Assembly: GCF_018812025.1 (NCBI RefSeq)
Contig: NC_063050.1
Location: 11,642,282 to 11,706,281 of the forward strand
DNA from: Megalobrama amblycephala
Taxonomy: Eukaryota; Chordata; Actinopteri; Cypriniformes; Xenocyprididae
Direction: 5' to 3'
DNA length: 64,000 nt
The translations under genes were made by a program, and so were the position numbers. Position 1 is the stretch's first letter. Every line of letters begins with the position of its first letter. A model generated the notes under the pieces. That model had not been told where the DNA came from and did no database searches. It saw only the letters and a program-made list of their open reading frames with translations. Shown piece by piece: positions 11,029-25,100 of this stretch.

Positions 11029-11855
11029 ACGCAGCCCTCAGAAAAGATGCAGAGATTTAACCACAACTCTGTTAAGGTTAACCTGATAAACCTAAACTGA
11101 ACTCTCATTATAATGTACCATTGCTGTTAATACGGAGTCCAGTCGCCATGCCACACGCACATTTGTGCAGTCCTAACAAACAAGGAACATTCAAAGTGGT
11201 GGTGGGTATTTATTCAGCGTTTTTGACTGAGATGCAAGAATGCTTTCACACTCTAATACACTGTTATAGGTGATAAATGAATTCAAGTATGCCTTTAAGA
11301 GGTTTTGCTAACACTTTTTGGTGTCTGACAACACGGGCAAGTGCATTTATCAAAAGAAGAAAGATGATTTACATGGACAGCCAAGCCAGTTTGTCGTTTT
11401 TGTTTACTTTATTTGTACTTAAGGTTTGCTCACCTGTGAGTCCATATGAAGGAGACACATGGCAGCTTTACCTCTAAAATAGTTCAGCATTACTGTATTA
11501 AATGCTTTAAATGTCCAGAAAGGAATATTATGTTGCAGCTCTTTCAAATGTAGAGAGAAAAATATGTATATTGCACTTTGCCAAATATCGTTTTGTGTTA
11601 TGTTTGCCTTTTTGTAACTTCTGTAACGTATCAATATTAGGATGATGCTGATCATAACAATGTGATGAAGTGAATATGTAACTGTGGTTTATTCAGTAAA
11701 ATGCATCTTTGGGTTAAAAACTTTGTCCTGAATTTCTGATGTCATCTGAGAGTTTTGTGGGCGGTTTTTTATGTCAATGTTTGCTTTATGTCAGCTGCTG
11801 CTGTTTTGTTCTCTTTGATAAGCCTTTTATAAATGATTAAAGATATTTAGGTAAA
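11029..11855 (+). other. crb3: crb3 3' untranslated region
   Basis: AT-rich non-coding sequence follows the crb3 stop. The best poly-A signal is ATTAAA at 11836-11841, just before the dennd1c transcript end coming from the other side. Short open frames here have no family resemblance. Confidence 0.5.
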
Positions 11856-11876
11856 AGGGGTTGGACTTGCTTTATT
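11836..11876. terminator. Facing poly-A signals of crb3 and dennd1c
   Basis: ATTAAA on the plus strand (11836-11841) would end crb3 about 15-20 nt further right. AATAAA on the minus strand (TTTATT at 11871-11876) would end dennd1c about 15-20 nt further left. The predicted cleavage zones coincide, so the two convergent transcripts abut or overlap by a few bases. Confidence 0.55.
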
Positions 11877-12256
11877 TGTCAGAATTGGCTTTGATGACAG
11901 TTTACTTTTTTAAAGTTGACATTTAAAAATCAAAATGGATCCAGTTTAATGCATGTTTCTGGTCTTATTGTGAACGAAAAATGTATTGACTGATTTCGAC
12001 GCTCAAGTTTCAACCAACAGGTACATGCGGCATATCATGAGGTGAGTGTCCTTCCACAACCCCAAAGTCTAGTATAGAATGCCAACTTTTCACAATCCAA
12101 TCCAAACCCAGTGGATAAAATCAGTTTTATCTTGTTTGACTCAGTTGCTTTACAAAAATCGAAAAGTGTCGTTTCATGTTGACTTGAAATCTCGACAATC
12201 TGAGAAAAAGTCATTTTAAGTATAATTTTGCTCCAATATGCTTGATTTATGATTCT

Positions 12257-13160
12257 CTAATGTTCGAATCTCTTCTTCAGCTCGGAGACCTTAATAGGAG
12301 CCTGGTCTTGCTCTTCTGGAGTTGATGTAACGGGCGATTTCGTACTTTGTTCTTCAATCTGCACACCTGTTTTTGACCCCACATTGATTTTGAAGGTTCT
12401 GATGGGACTTTTCACGGGGTTTTCCTTTCCTTGGGAACCAGACGAGTCAGTAAAGGACCTGGACTTGAACAGAGCTACGGTAGATGAGACTTTCGGAGAC
12501 AGAGGTTCAGCACTTTTCTCCTTTGGCTCCTCTATCTCTACATTGAGGGTGACAGCGGAGGCGATTCCTCCATTTGCAGGTCCATTTGACCCCAAGTCAA
12601 TGGTGGTCTTGTGCTCTTTCTGATGTTCTTCTTCTTTGTCAGGTTGCGTCTCTGTCCTCTCTTCAACTATCGTCTCTGTATCCAAGCTTTCCTCCATTGT
12701 TCCATTCATTTGTCCATCTTTTTTCGACCATTGATCCTCTTGCACCTCTTGAGAAACTACTTCGGGAACCAGAGAAGCATCTTCTAAACTTTGTAGATCC
12801 GAACACAGACTTTCCCCTAACTCATTCAAGTCTTTCTCTAATTCATTAAGCTCATTTTCTGGCCTGTCAATCAGGGCATCAGACTCCTCCCTCTCACCAC
12901 CAGGCCCCTCCTCTAGCTCCTCCTCCCAGCTCATAAGACTTCCGCTGTTTCCAAAAGATTGACTCAGACTCTCCTGACTCGGGTTGGCGAAACCCTTCTG
13001 AAAGAGAAATTAAATGGTGAGAGTGTGTGGACAAGTGCATGTGCTTCTACTTTTCCAGACGGCCATATTTGACTATTTCAAGTTTTACAGAAACAGCAGT
13101 CGGGTAAGACCAACACAACATTAAATCTTGCTGAAGTGCAAATTGCTGAATTAAACATTT

Positions 13161-13197
<37 letters not shown>

Positions 13198-16100
13198 GCA
13201 TCTTCAGTACAATAATTAAATGTTGATGTTAACTGTTGCATGTCCTGATTTTTTAGTTAAATACGTTCCTGGGTCAACCTATTTTGTTGATCCTGGACCA
13301 ACATTTCTGACTGAAAACTGAATCATAGCCATATTCCTACACCTAAACCTAACCCTACCCATAACTTATCCCTAAAATCAGAGGGAAATGATGATTGGTT
13401 GATTGGAATGTTGTACTTTGTGAAATCAGGTTAACTGTTCCAGTGTTATTTTAGTACCATTGGAATACTATAGTTTTCCATTTATTTTAATGTTAAAGTT
13501 TTAGAAATTTTTTTTTTTTTTAAATGTCCATAGAGCTTTTATTAATTTTCAGTTTTAGTTGTTTTAATACCTCAAATTAAACTAAATGAGAAATGGTGCC
13601 TTGGCAATAGCTGCAAAATTTCAAAGTTTACATTTTAAAAATATTTTGTAATATTTCATTAATGTTTAAGTAACAAAAATGTGTATTTTTTTTTATGTTT
13701 TTTTTTTTTTTTTTTTAGTTAGATAACCCTGTATTTAACAAACAGTAGTAAAAAAATAAAATAAAAATCAGAACAATGTACCACAATGGAAACACATTTT
13801 CACATTGGGATTATATTATAGTTATTATAATTATTACATTTATTAATTTATTTGAAAGTGTTTACCAGTATGTATGTATGTATGTATGTATTTATTTTAT
13901 TTATTTTAAAATAATTTTATATTAAGTTACATATTATTTATATTTATTTAAATAATATTTATATATATTTATATTTATTTATTTTTATTTATTTATTTTG
14001 GGGGGTATAAATGCAATTTTGACACATTTATGATTTGTATTCTTTTTAGATCAGTTAGAAGAGTTTTTTTCTTTTAGGAGTAACACTGAGGAGCATATGA
14101 CAGTGGTTCACTCAAAATTATTTTTTTGGAGATCAAAGTATAAAAATGCATCAATTAAAGAAATATTAAATGAAGCAGAAATGGATAATTTTTAAAGAAA
14201 AAACACAATGGAAAATGACAACACTTATGTTTTAACACTTATGATATCACTTAATAATTATCTAATTCCTTTACAGATGTTGTTATTAGAGCTATTTTGT
14301 CTAAAAAATCACATGGGGAAAAAAAATATTCCACTGTTAGAACACATAATGCATAACATCTTGGGTTAAATACCTTCTGATGGTTTGGTTATGAGACAAA
14401 AAATGTGCTCATAAACAACAAAGACTAATGCGGCATGTTTGTTGCAGGTTGTGTCATTGACAAATGCCCCGTCCAGCACAGTTTAGATGGGTGAGACAAG
14501 AGTGAACGAATCCAGGCCTTACATGTGAGATGAAGTCGGTGCTGTCGGAGCTGAAGAGGTCGAGGCTGCGTGTCCCGTACAGTAAGCCCGGCTCTCTGGA
14601 GCTCTGAGCGCTCAGGGTGTCGAAGATCTCCCCGAGCAGGTCCATCTCCTCCGGGTCAGCCAAGAGAGAAAGATCTTCGTCTTCCTGTATGTCGCTGGTG
14701 CCAGAACACTGCTCAGGGCTTTCTGTTACACTGCAAAGGGAGATGCGTTTTAAAGAGACACATTAAATGGCAAAGCTTCCATGCATCTGTTCCCTCTCCT
14801 CTCACCTGTCCTCATAGGTGTTGTTGTCATCCTGTGTCTGTTGCTCCGTGTCCGGATGGCTGGGGTGTTTGCGTGCCGGCCGCCGTGGTCGAGACTGAAA
14901 AACAATGCAGGATAGAAAGAATAGAAAATAAACAAAGCATATTTAGAAAGTAAAGTGCATGTGCTATACTGTGGTTGAACACAAGATGGAGCCAAACTGA
15001 TACATTTATCACACTCAGGTGAAATGGACATTTTCCCAAGTTGCTGCCTTTGATTCTATAAAATATTAAAAATATGCAATTAATTGTATATAATATTAAT
15101 GTATTTATGTATTTGGGTGCCTTCAGGTGTCACTCACCCTGCCAAAGTGCTGTGTGATTGGTAGACGGTTCTGAAGGCAATCTGATTGGATGAGGCGATA
15201 CGTGTGCGTCCCACATACAGACCCGCCCCGCTGTAGCATGTGAGATTCTGTCTGATCCTGAGAGGGAAAATCCAAAGGTTCAATGTAAATTCACAGAGAT
15301 GTGAATTAATTCACTTATTTTGTACACAAAGTGGAACCACATATAATTTATAGAATATAAACTCACCTTTGATGACAGGAGGTTTTTCAGCCCAAATTTG
15401 CTGTGATATTTGGTCTGAGTGAGATATTAACAGATTTTGGTTAGTAAAATTTTTTTTTGAAAGAATTTTATTCAGCAAGGATGAATTAAATTGATCAAAA
15501 GTGACAGTAAAGACATTTATAATGTTACTAAAGTTTCTATTTCAAATGAATTCTGTTCTTTTGAACTTTCTATTCGTCCAAGAATCCTGAAAAACAAAAC
15601 TGTATCGCAGTTTCCACAAAAATGTGAAGCAGCACAACTGTTTTCAATATTGATAATAATCATACAATTTCTGAAGGATCACGTGACACTGAAGACTGGA
15701 ATAATAATACAGTAGTCAACATTTGAAGTGGATCAAAACTTTTCATCAAAGTTGTCCTAAAACCTTCTTCTTAGGACAACTTTGATGAACTTTTGTGATC
15801 CACTTCAAATGTTGACTACTGTATTTCAGAAGAACATTACTGTTTACTGTATTTTTCATTACATAAATGAAGCCTTGAGAATAAGAGACTTCTTTTGAAA
15901 ACATGAAAAATCTTACCAACCCCAAATTTTTTAACAGTAGTGTACATAAAGTATATACTCACTGCTTTGTTAGCTGTAGACTTCCATGTCACGATCAGGG
16001 CTCCTCCCCCTTTCTGTAAAGATATATATATATATATATATAAAATGTAGGTATTCTGTGCAAACTGAAAATTTCCATAGTGTAAATATAGTAAGAGTAC

Positions 16101-19085
16101 TATGGTAGTCTACATCCTCTTTATAGTTTCTGTCTGAGTAAAACGCACCTTTAAATTTCCCACCCATTGCCGACACAGTTTAGAGCCACCTGAGAGGAAT
16201 CGAGAGCAGAAGAGATGTTAAAACGAGCACCAAAATAAACTAATCTGATTCTCTGATGAATGTAAATACGCACCTGATGAAGCTCCGCACTGCAGCACCT
16301 CTTCCTCAAACGCATCATCTGGCTCTTTGCCCTGGTTCAGCATTTCCAGCCGGCCGTCAATAAACTGAGGACAAAATGAGATTATAATGGTAGATAATAT
16401 GCAGTCATGTCACGGTTACACATTTAAGTCTGTTTAAATATCTGTTTCAACCATTGGTAAGCTCAAATGTCATATTCAAGAGTAGAATGACACCGAATGC
16501 AATTGGTTGTTGCATACATAGAATCAAGTATGACTTCTGAAAACTGTAAATATAACATTTGGCTATGTTTGAAAGTTTTATGGTGCTCTTTTTGCAGCTC
16601 AATGCAAGAGAGCAGCTTGAACATTCTTCAAAACATCTCCATTTGTGCTCCATGGAAGAAAGTGGATTTTCGGCATGAATTTTCGGTGAATTACTTTTAC
16701 GACATTTTAACTAATAGATAATATTACATAAAATAGACTAATTGATAAAATGTTAACAGTTGATTAACCACAGATATCTTGTTTTTTTAAATGCCCCTAT
16801 TATTCTATTTTAAAGGTTCCTAATTTTGTTTTTGAGGTCCCCTACAGTAGGTTTGCATGCATCCATCATCATCAAAAAAAAAAAAAAAACTTTTTACATT
16901 GTTGCATCAGCTCTTTTCTCACACTGTCTGAAACAGTTTGATCAAGGATTCTCTCTAAACCCATTCTTTTTGAGGGACTCCTCTACTCTGGTCTGCTCTG
17001 CTCTGACTGGTCAGATGGCCCAGTCTGTTGTGATAGGTCGACCACTTGCAGCGCATGTTTTTCACTTGTCAGGGCCAAAAACAGCATCTTCTCGATGAAC
17101 GACACAAACCAAATTCTTCTAGTCTAGTCAGTTACAACTACAGTGTTTGAGGGTCAAAGTAGACGTTCACAGGTGAAGACCATTGGCAGGCATTATGCAA
17201 ATTTGTTACAAATCTATGTAGGTTTAAGCATGAAAATGTTATGTATTGTAATTTAAATCTATATACAGTACAGTCCAAAAGTTTGGAACCACTAAGATTT
17301 TTAATGTTTTTAAAAGAAGTTTCGTCTGCTCACCAAGGCTACATTTATTTAATTAAAAATACAGTAAAAAACAGTAATATTGTGAAATATTATTACAATT
17401 TAAAATAACTGTTTTCTATTTGAATATATTTCACAAAGTAATTTATTCCTGTGATGCAAAGCTGAATTTTCAGCATCGTTACTCCAGTCTTCAGTGTCAC
17501 ATGATCCTTCAGAAATCATTCTAATATGCTGATCTGCTGCTCAAGAAACATTTAATGTGTACAATTGTACAAAATATTTGTGTACAATATTTTTTTTCAG
17601 GATTATTTGATGAATAGAAAGTTCAAAAGAACAGTGTTTATCTGAAATCTAATCTTTTGTAAGATTATAAATGTCTTTACTGCCACTTTTGATTGATTTA
17701 ATGCATCCTTGCTGAATAAAAGTATTCTTTTCTTTCATTTCTTTTCAAAAAAATAAAAATAAAAATTCTTACTGACCCCAAACTTTTGAACGGTAGTGTA
17801 TAATGCTACAGAAGCTTTGTATTTCAGATAAATGCTGTTCTTTTGAACTTTCTATTCATCAAGGAATCCTGAAAAAAAAGTACACAACTGTTTTCAACAT
17901 TGAAAATAATCATAAATGTTTATTGAGCAGCAAATCAGCATATTAGAATGATTTCTGAAGGATCATGTGACACTGAAGACTGGAGTAACAATGCTGAAAA
18001 TTCAGCTTTGCATCACAGGAATAAATTACTTTGTCAAATATATTTAAATAGTACGCAGTTATTTTAAATTGTAATAATATTTCACAATATTACTGTTTTT
18101 TACTGTATTTTTAATTAAATAAATGTAGCCTTGGTGAGCAGACGAAACTTCTTTTAAAAACATTAAAAATCTTAGTGGTTCCAAACTTTTGGACTGTACT
18201 GTATGTAAATAAATAAAGTCAAATAAAATCAACACTTACATGTGTATGTTGGATGTTTTCTTTATACTAGTCTAAAAGAAGCAAAATAGCCCTCAAATTC
18301 GACCAGTGCATGGAAAAAATACCAGTTTTGCCTGTAGTATCTTGCCTAAAGATAGTTACTGACATTGTGGATGCATGTGTTTGCAGTTACCTCTTTGAAA
18401 CACTGCAGGTGAACCGCGCTTTCCAAAAACTCCCGCATGCTTTGAGACTTATGACTCAGAAACAACTCGTTACAGAACATAACCGGCCCTTCCTTCAAAG
18501 TAAGAGAGAGGAACATTGAAGTGAGCATTTATAAACCTGAGGCTAATGTTTATCTAAACTCTCATCACTCACAGCAGGCGACTGCAAGGCATCTCTGTAT
18601 CCTCCAAACAGCAGAGCCTGCGCTCGGAGGAAAGCGTGAGCGACCCCTGACCCGGCCGATGCCGCCTGTCTTTTCAGCCTGACCTTCAGTCCCGCCACCT
18701 GCAGAAACAGTGTTTGCCGTAAACCTTCAACCGTTGTGTGTCAGAGACCTGCGAGGAGTTATCGAGTCTCACCACGTCGGCCGGGATCTTTTTCAGGTCC
18801 TCGTAGGGCGACTCCAATGTGTTGGTGTCAACGTTTAGTATGACCACGTCCTCCAGAGCTCGACTCTTGACTCTCTGTCGCACCGAAACACAGAAGGAAC
18901 CGTAATGTGAATGTTTATGCGACACAAACTGAGAGAAAACACTAAAATGAGAGATAATCGTCGTACCTCCGCCAGGCTGGAGTGGACTCCAATGAGGTAC
19001 GGCATTGGCGCGCTAAAAAAAATGAAGGTGAGGTAGAATTAATCGGCGTTGACAGAAGATGTGTTTTCAATCACTGACCTAAAGG

Positions 19086-19156
<71 letters not shown>

Positions 19157-22100
19157 ATTAATATACTGTAGGCCTATTTTTAATTTTTTTAATATGTATT
19201 TAATGTTTTTTTTCCTAGCGTTTGGCACTCCTTGAGATTGCTCTTTATTATTATTATTAAATTATTATTATTTTTCTTTTCTTTACTTGTTTTTATTTTC
19301 ATTTATAACTTCTGTCTGCATTATGTTTTTATATGTATTTTTATCAATTTTCCGTAACACTTTACAATAAAGTTCCATTTGTTAAAAGCATTAGTTGATG
19401 TGAGCTAACTGTGAAAAATACTTATAAATCATGAATTAATCTTAGTTAATATTTAACATTTCTAATACATTATTAAAACTATATGTTGTATCTGTAAATG
19501 TTAAAGGAACACTCCACTTTTTCTGAAAATAGGCTCATTTTCCAACTCCTCTAGAGTTAAACAGTTGAGTTTTACCGTTTTCGAATCCATTCAGCCGATC
19601 TCCGGGTCTGGTGGTACCACTTTTAGCATAGCTTAGCATAGTTCATTGAATCTGATTAGACCGTTAGCATCTCGCTCAAAAATGACCAAAGAGTTTCAAT
19701 ATTTTTCCAGGCGCAATGATATTAGGCAGCGTCTCTCACAAATGTCTCCATGGTTGCAAGGCACGCTCCCTGTGCAAGCAGGGGGTCACAGGCGGTGCGT
19801 AATATCATTGCGCCTGCTGCACCCACGGTACGGCAGCAAAGTTTCTTGGAATGAGAGTATAGCCATATTGGCCTAGAAAACCACAACTTTTCATTTTCTG
19901 TGGGTCTTAGTACATGGTGTAACTACAGAAGGGTCAAGTTTTAAATAGGAAAAATATCTCTTTGGCCATTTTTGAGCGAATCCATTCAGCCGATCTCCGG
20001 GTCTGGCCACTTTTAGCATAGCTTAGCATAGTTCATTGAATTTGATTAGACCGTTAGCATCTTGCTCAAAAATGACCAAAGAGTTTAAAACTTGACTCTT
20101 CTGTAGTTACATCGTGTACTAAGACCGACGGAAAATGAAAAGTTGAGGTTTTCTAGGACGATATGGCTAGGAACTATACTCTCATTCTGGCATAATAATC
20201 AAGGAACTTTGCTGCCGTACCATGGGTGCAGCAGGCGCAATGATATTACGCAGCGCCTGTGACCCCCTGCTTGCACAGGGAGACATTTGTGAGAGATGCT
20301 GCATAATATCATTGCGCCTGGAAAAATATCAAAACTCTTTGGTCATTTTTTGAGCGAGATGCTAACGGTCTAATCAGATTCAATGAACTATGCTAAGCTA
20401 TGCTAAAAGTGGCCAGACCCGGAGATCGGCTGAATGGATTCGAAAACGGTAAAACTCAACTGTTTAACTCTAGGGGAGTTGGAAAATGAGCCTATTTTCA
20501 AAAAAAGTGGAGTGTTCCTTTAATAGACCTTATTTAAAAGCTCCCAATTGTTCTCTACAAAAATAATTTATTAAAAAATAATTAAATTAAATTAAAATAA
20601 AAGTTATCTTTTTGAGTTCATGTTTTTAAAGCATTATTTTAATATAAATAAATATTACAATTGATATTAGTTATTCTTTGCAGAGGCAAAATATTAGTCA
20701 ATCATCCTGAGACCCACAGTTGAGAAAGACTTTTACGCCCATGGAGAGTCCCCTTAAACCACATGTACGTGTGTGTGTCTCATACCAGCAGTAGTCCAGC
20801 AGATGAGGTGGCAGCACTGGAATGAAGATGTGCTGCCAGTACATGGGGAAGAGCATCCCGTTACACGCGTGTACGCAGGCCGTGAGCTGAACACACACAA
20901 AACACTGTTAGCTGCTGTTTGGTGCATGTTTAATGAAGCCCTGACTAGATGCAACACAATAAATTTTCTAGTATCAAGGGACTTTTCTGTCTTCGCTGAA
21001 AGAAATGACAAATTCTCAGACAATCTGAAGATGTTTAATTCGTTTTTGGAATATTAATATAAAAAAAAAAAAAAAAGAGATTTTTTTGCATGTAGGTTTT
21101 TTGTGTCATGCCTGGTTAGGTGTTAAGGCGTTTTCGCACTGGGGTTTCTGATGAGGAACCAAGTCCATTTGACCACTGAACACTTTTGTTGGGTTGATGT
21201 AGAAAGCTGCACCAAAGTGCACTTGCACGGTTCATATGTGATTTCCAAATGATAATCAAGCAATCTGACATAATTTGTGGAAGATGACTTTTCATTATAG
21301 CATATTGACCTTGTTGCTATGGATGATGTCATCACGCTTACTAACTATAGACCTTATGCGACAGAGAAACGTGCGTGCAGCCATCTTTAGAATTTTGCCT
21401 TTGAACTTCCGTTTTTTGCAGTAGCCCTGTATATTTCTATAGCATTGCTGTCAAAGAAAAATTAGCTGGTGAAGAGGATTTACTTATTGTAGAGTTAACA
21501 AAAGTTATCATGAGCATTGTAATGTTTAAAGCAGATGTCTTAACAAATGTCAGTATACCGGGACGATTTTAGTTTATATTATATGTAATTCTTATAATAA
21601 TTTATTCATAAATACGTAAGATTGCTGTGGAAATTCAAACCGGGAGTCAAAAGACAATGAGCGCAATGCTGAAAAAGGGCGGGGCTACATACTGCTACAT
21701 AAGGGAGACACAGAGCACATTTAGGCCACGCCCACACCAGGGGGGAAAACAATCCAACCGTCTCCATTGACTTTGTATTGTGTGAGGCTGAACAGAACAA
21801 GGTTTAAACACTGATATGTGACAAGTTGTACAAACAAGCTTAAAAAAAAAAAAAAAAACATAAAGAAAAGTTTTTATAAGCTATCGAACTGTAAAAGCCA
21901 GCCTTTAAGGAGACAAAAGTGGATACAGGCAATAAGAAGTGAAGCATCAGCAGGAAGAATATGTAAATTTTGGGATCCTGACACTCGCCTCAGTAAGCCC
22001 ACGTGTGCAGTAAACATTCAGTCACTGTTAAGTCAAATATCCTAATGTCAGTTTTATATATTATATTTCCTGTCGCTGATTACATTCCCCTCCAGTGGGC

Positions 22101-25100
22101 GTAGTTCTCAGTGTAATATAACATGTCGCGCTCTGTCTCAATCGCCTGTATCCACTTTTGGCTCCTTAAATGCTCATTTAAGATGGTTGGATTGTTTTCC
22201 CCCCCAGTGGGCGTGGTTTTCAGATTATGACGCGTTGCACTCTGTCTCTGTACCCACAACGATTGGCTGATGGGGGAGTCAGTGATTTATGAATAGAAAT
22301 TTTGTAGAACGAGTTATCATGTTGCCATATTCAAACAAAGATTTTAAAATGTAGGCTAAGTGTCACTAATTAAACAAGTAATATGTTCAGCTAATTGTCA
22401 GCCTCTTGCATGTCTGCATCTCAAGAGATTGCAAAATTCAAGCGACAAATGATGTTTTGTAAACAAATTTCAGGAGGAGTACGTTCGAATGTAATCAGCT
22501 CGAGAGGAGGCATACATATACAGCCGACACACCTAGTCACCTCAACAGTTTTCAGCATCCCTCACCCACACCGACGCCTCACTCTTGGCTGGTTCATATT
22601 CTCAGGATATGGGGGAGTACTATTTTGGGCTAAATTCTGAGTTCGGAGCTTGGAAATATACTTATTATACTCTATTGGATCATTTGTAAGTGTAAACTTG
22701 TGAAAACAACTGACACATGTAATCTGACATTATTTTCTTTTTTCTTTATTTTCAAAGGTTTATTTTTGGCATTTTGCCTTTTTATTATGATAGACAGAAA
22801 GCCAAGTGGAAAAGCGAAAGAGGAAGATGGGATTGGGAAAGGTCCACGAGCCGGAACACGAACTCAGGTGATGTGAGCTGCCCAGAAGGTTATCGGCGCT
22901 TATTTTCAACTTGACCGTAATGTTTTATTCTCCATCATGCTACACATTTTGCTCATATATAAATGAATCTTTATGTTACGTCATCACAGATTAAAATCTA
23001 TAAATCAATATATTTATTGTATTTATGATGAAAAGGTTCAGCACTCAACACTCTATCTTCTATCGTCTCAATGGTGTACAGTGTCTTTGGGCGGATTGCT
23101 GGCAGATTGCCATTTTATGATTGTTTGTGATTTGGTCTTAGTGACTTAGAAGGCCTCTTGACTAATCCTAATGTTACACAAATTAAGGAGTTAGTTTTAA
23201 CACTAAAATGCTTTGTGAAATAGTTTTAGAGCAAAAATGTAGGAGTCCTAAATTTAGGACTGACATTATTTTTTAAGAGTTAGGAGCTACTTTTAGCCTT
23301 AATATTTTTGTGAACACAGCCCTTGATAATTTTGAATGAATGTTCTATTAAAGGATTAGTTCACTTTCAAATAAATTTTCCTGATAATTTACTCACCCCC
23401 ATGTCATCCAAGATGCCCATGTACTTCTTTCTTTGGTTTAAAGGAAATTAAGGCTTTTGATGAAAACATTCCAGGATTATTCTCCTTATAGTGGACTTCA
23501 ATTGGCCCCAAACGGTTGAAGGTCAAAATTACAGTTTCAGTGCTGCTTCAAAGGGCTTTAAACGATACCAGACGAGGAATAAGGGTCTTATCTAGAGAAA
23601 CAATCAGTCATTTTCTAAAAAAATTTAAATGTATATGCTTTATAATGACAAATGATCGCCTTCCAAGTGGTTCCACCAAAACCGCACTTTCGTATGTCCT
23701 ACACCTTCCCTATTTAACTTACGGAACGAATGCAGCGCCAATTCAGTTTTTTTGTCATAAGTTTTCCGAAAATGACGATCGTTTCTCTAGATAAGACTCT
23801 TATTCCTCGTCTGGTATCGTTTAAAGCTCTTTGAAGCTCCACTAAAACTGTAATTTTGACCTTCAACCATTTGGAGGCCATTGAAGTCCACTATAAGGAG
23901 AATAATCCTGGAACGTTTTCATCAAAAACCTTAATTTCTTTTCGACTAAAGAAAGAAGGACATGAACATCTTGGATGACTTGAGGGTGAGTAAATTATCA
24001 GGAAAATTTTATTTGAAAGTGAACTAATCCTTTAACATTACTGGAAGAACATTTGTTTATAACTTTAATAAAACCTTGCCAGAACGTTAGCAAAAGTTCT
24101 GTGAATGTTCCCTGTTAGCTGGGGATATGGATTGAAACAGCATGCTGGCGAAAGATGTTTTGAGTGAACTATTCCTTTTAAGTTTCACATTAACATTCAT
24201 GCATTTTGGTAGATGATATTATCCAAAGCGAATTACATTGCAGTCAAGGTATGCAGTTCAGTACATGCATTCCCTGGGAACTGAACTGAACTCATGACCT
24301 TGGTGTTGCTAGCGCCACGCTCGACTGTTTTCGTTTAAGTTTTAGTCGCCGAAGCGAATCAAGACACAAAAGCTGCTGCGCACTGAACTCACCGTGCTGA
24401 GTTTGCTGCAGTAAATGAGGATCCGCCTCTCGAACAACATGCTGGCGTAGAGCTGCAGCAGGTTCCCCACGTCCACGGCCACCACCAGCTCTGTCAGGTT
24501 CCTCTGAAACACATAAGACCCGAGAAATGACCAGGCAGATCAAATCCACACATTATTGAAATCATAGATTAGAAACGACGGGAAAAACTCACACTCTCTG
24601 GAATAGAGGGCAAGGCCTTGGGATCTGGCGCGATAAAGTACGGGATCTGATGAAGAGAAACATTATTTCACAAAAGTGCCAAACTAAATTGCATCGTTGG
24701 ATCACAGCTACCACATAAATGAAGTTAGGCCTTCGAGTTAGTCTGCCTAAAGGGTTTTAGGCTAGATGAACAAAGATTTTGTGATTATTTTTTTGAGAAG
24801 AATCAAGTTAGTTAGTGTTTTAGTTAAGCATTGATTAAGGTCATTATTTTTTTTTGTGGTTAGCTTCACATGCTGGATTAGGTCAATCTCATATTACGGC
24901 TTGTATTAGGATTTATTAGATGCTGGAGTGAAGGTTTAGTCCGGTCGGCTTGTTCTAAAGCGGGTCAGGGACTCACCCCTGTTGACTCCTCCCCTTTAGG
25001 GGCGTGTCCAAAGATGCCAGGCATCTCAGTTCGGATCATTAGCTTTCCTCCCTCAGTGAAGAACAAACGACCCTGATTGTGATGTCACACTTTATGTCAT

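Noticed and set aside
14570..14953. 127-codon plus-strand frame
   Set aside because: It lies opposite dennd1c exons 21-22 and crosses their splice sites.
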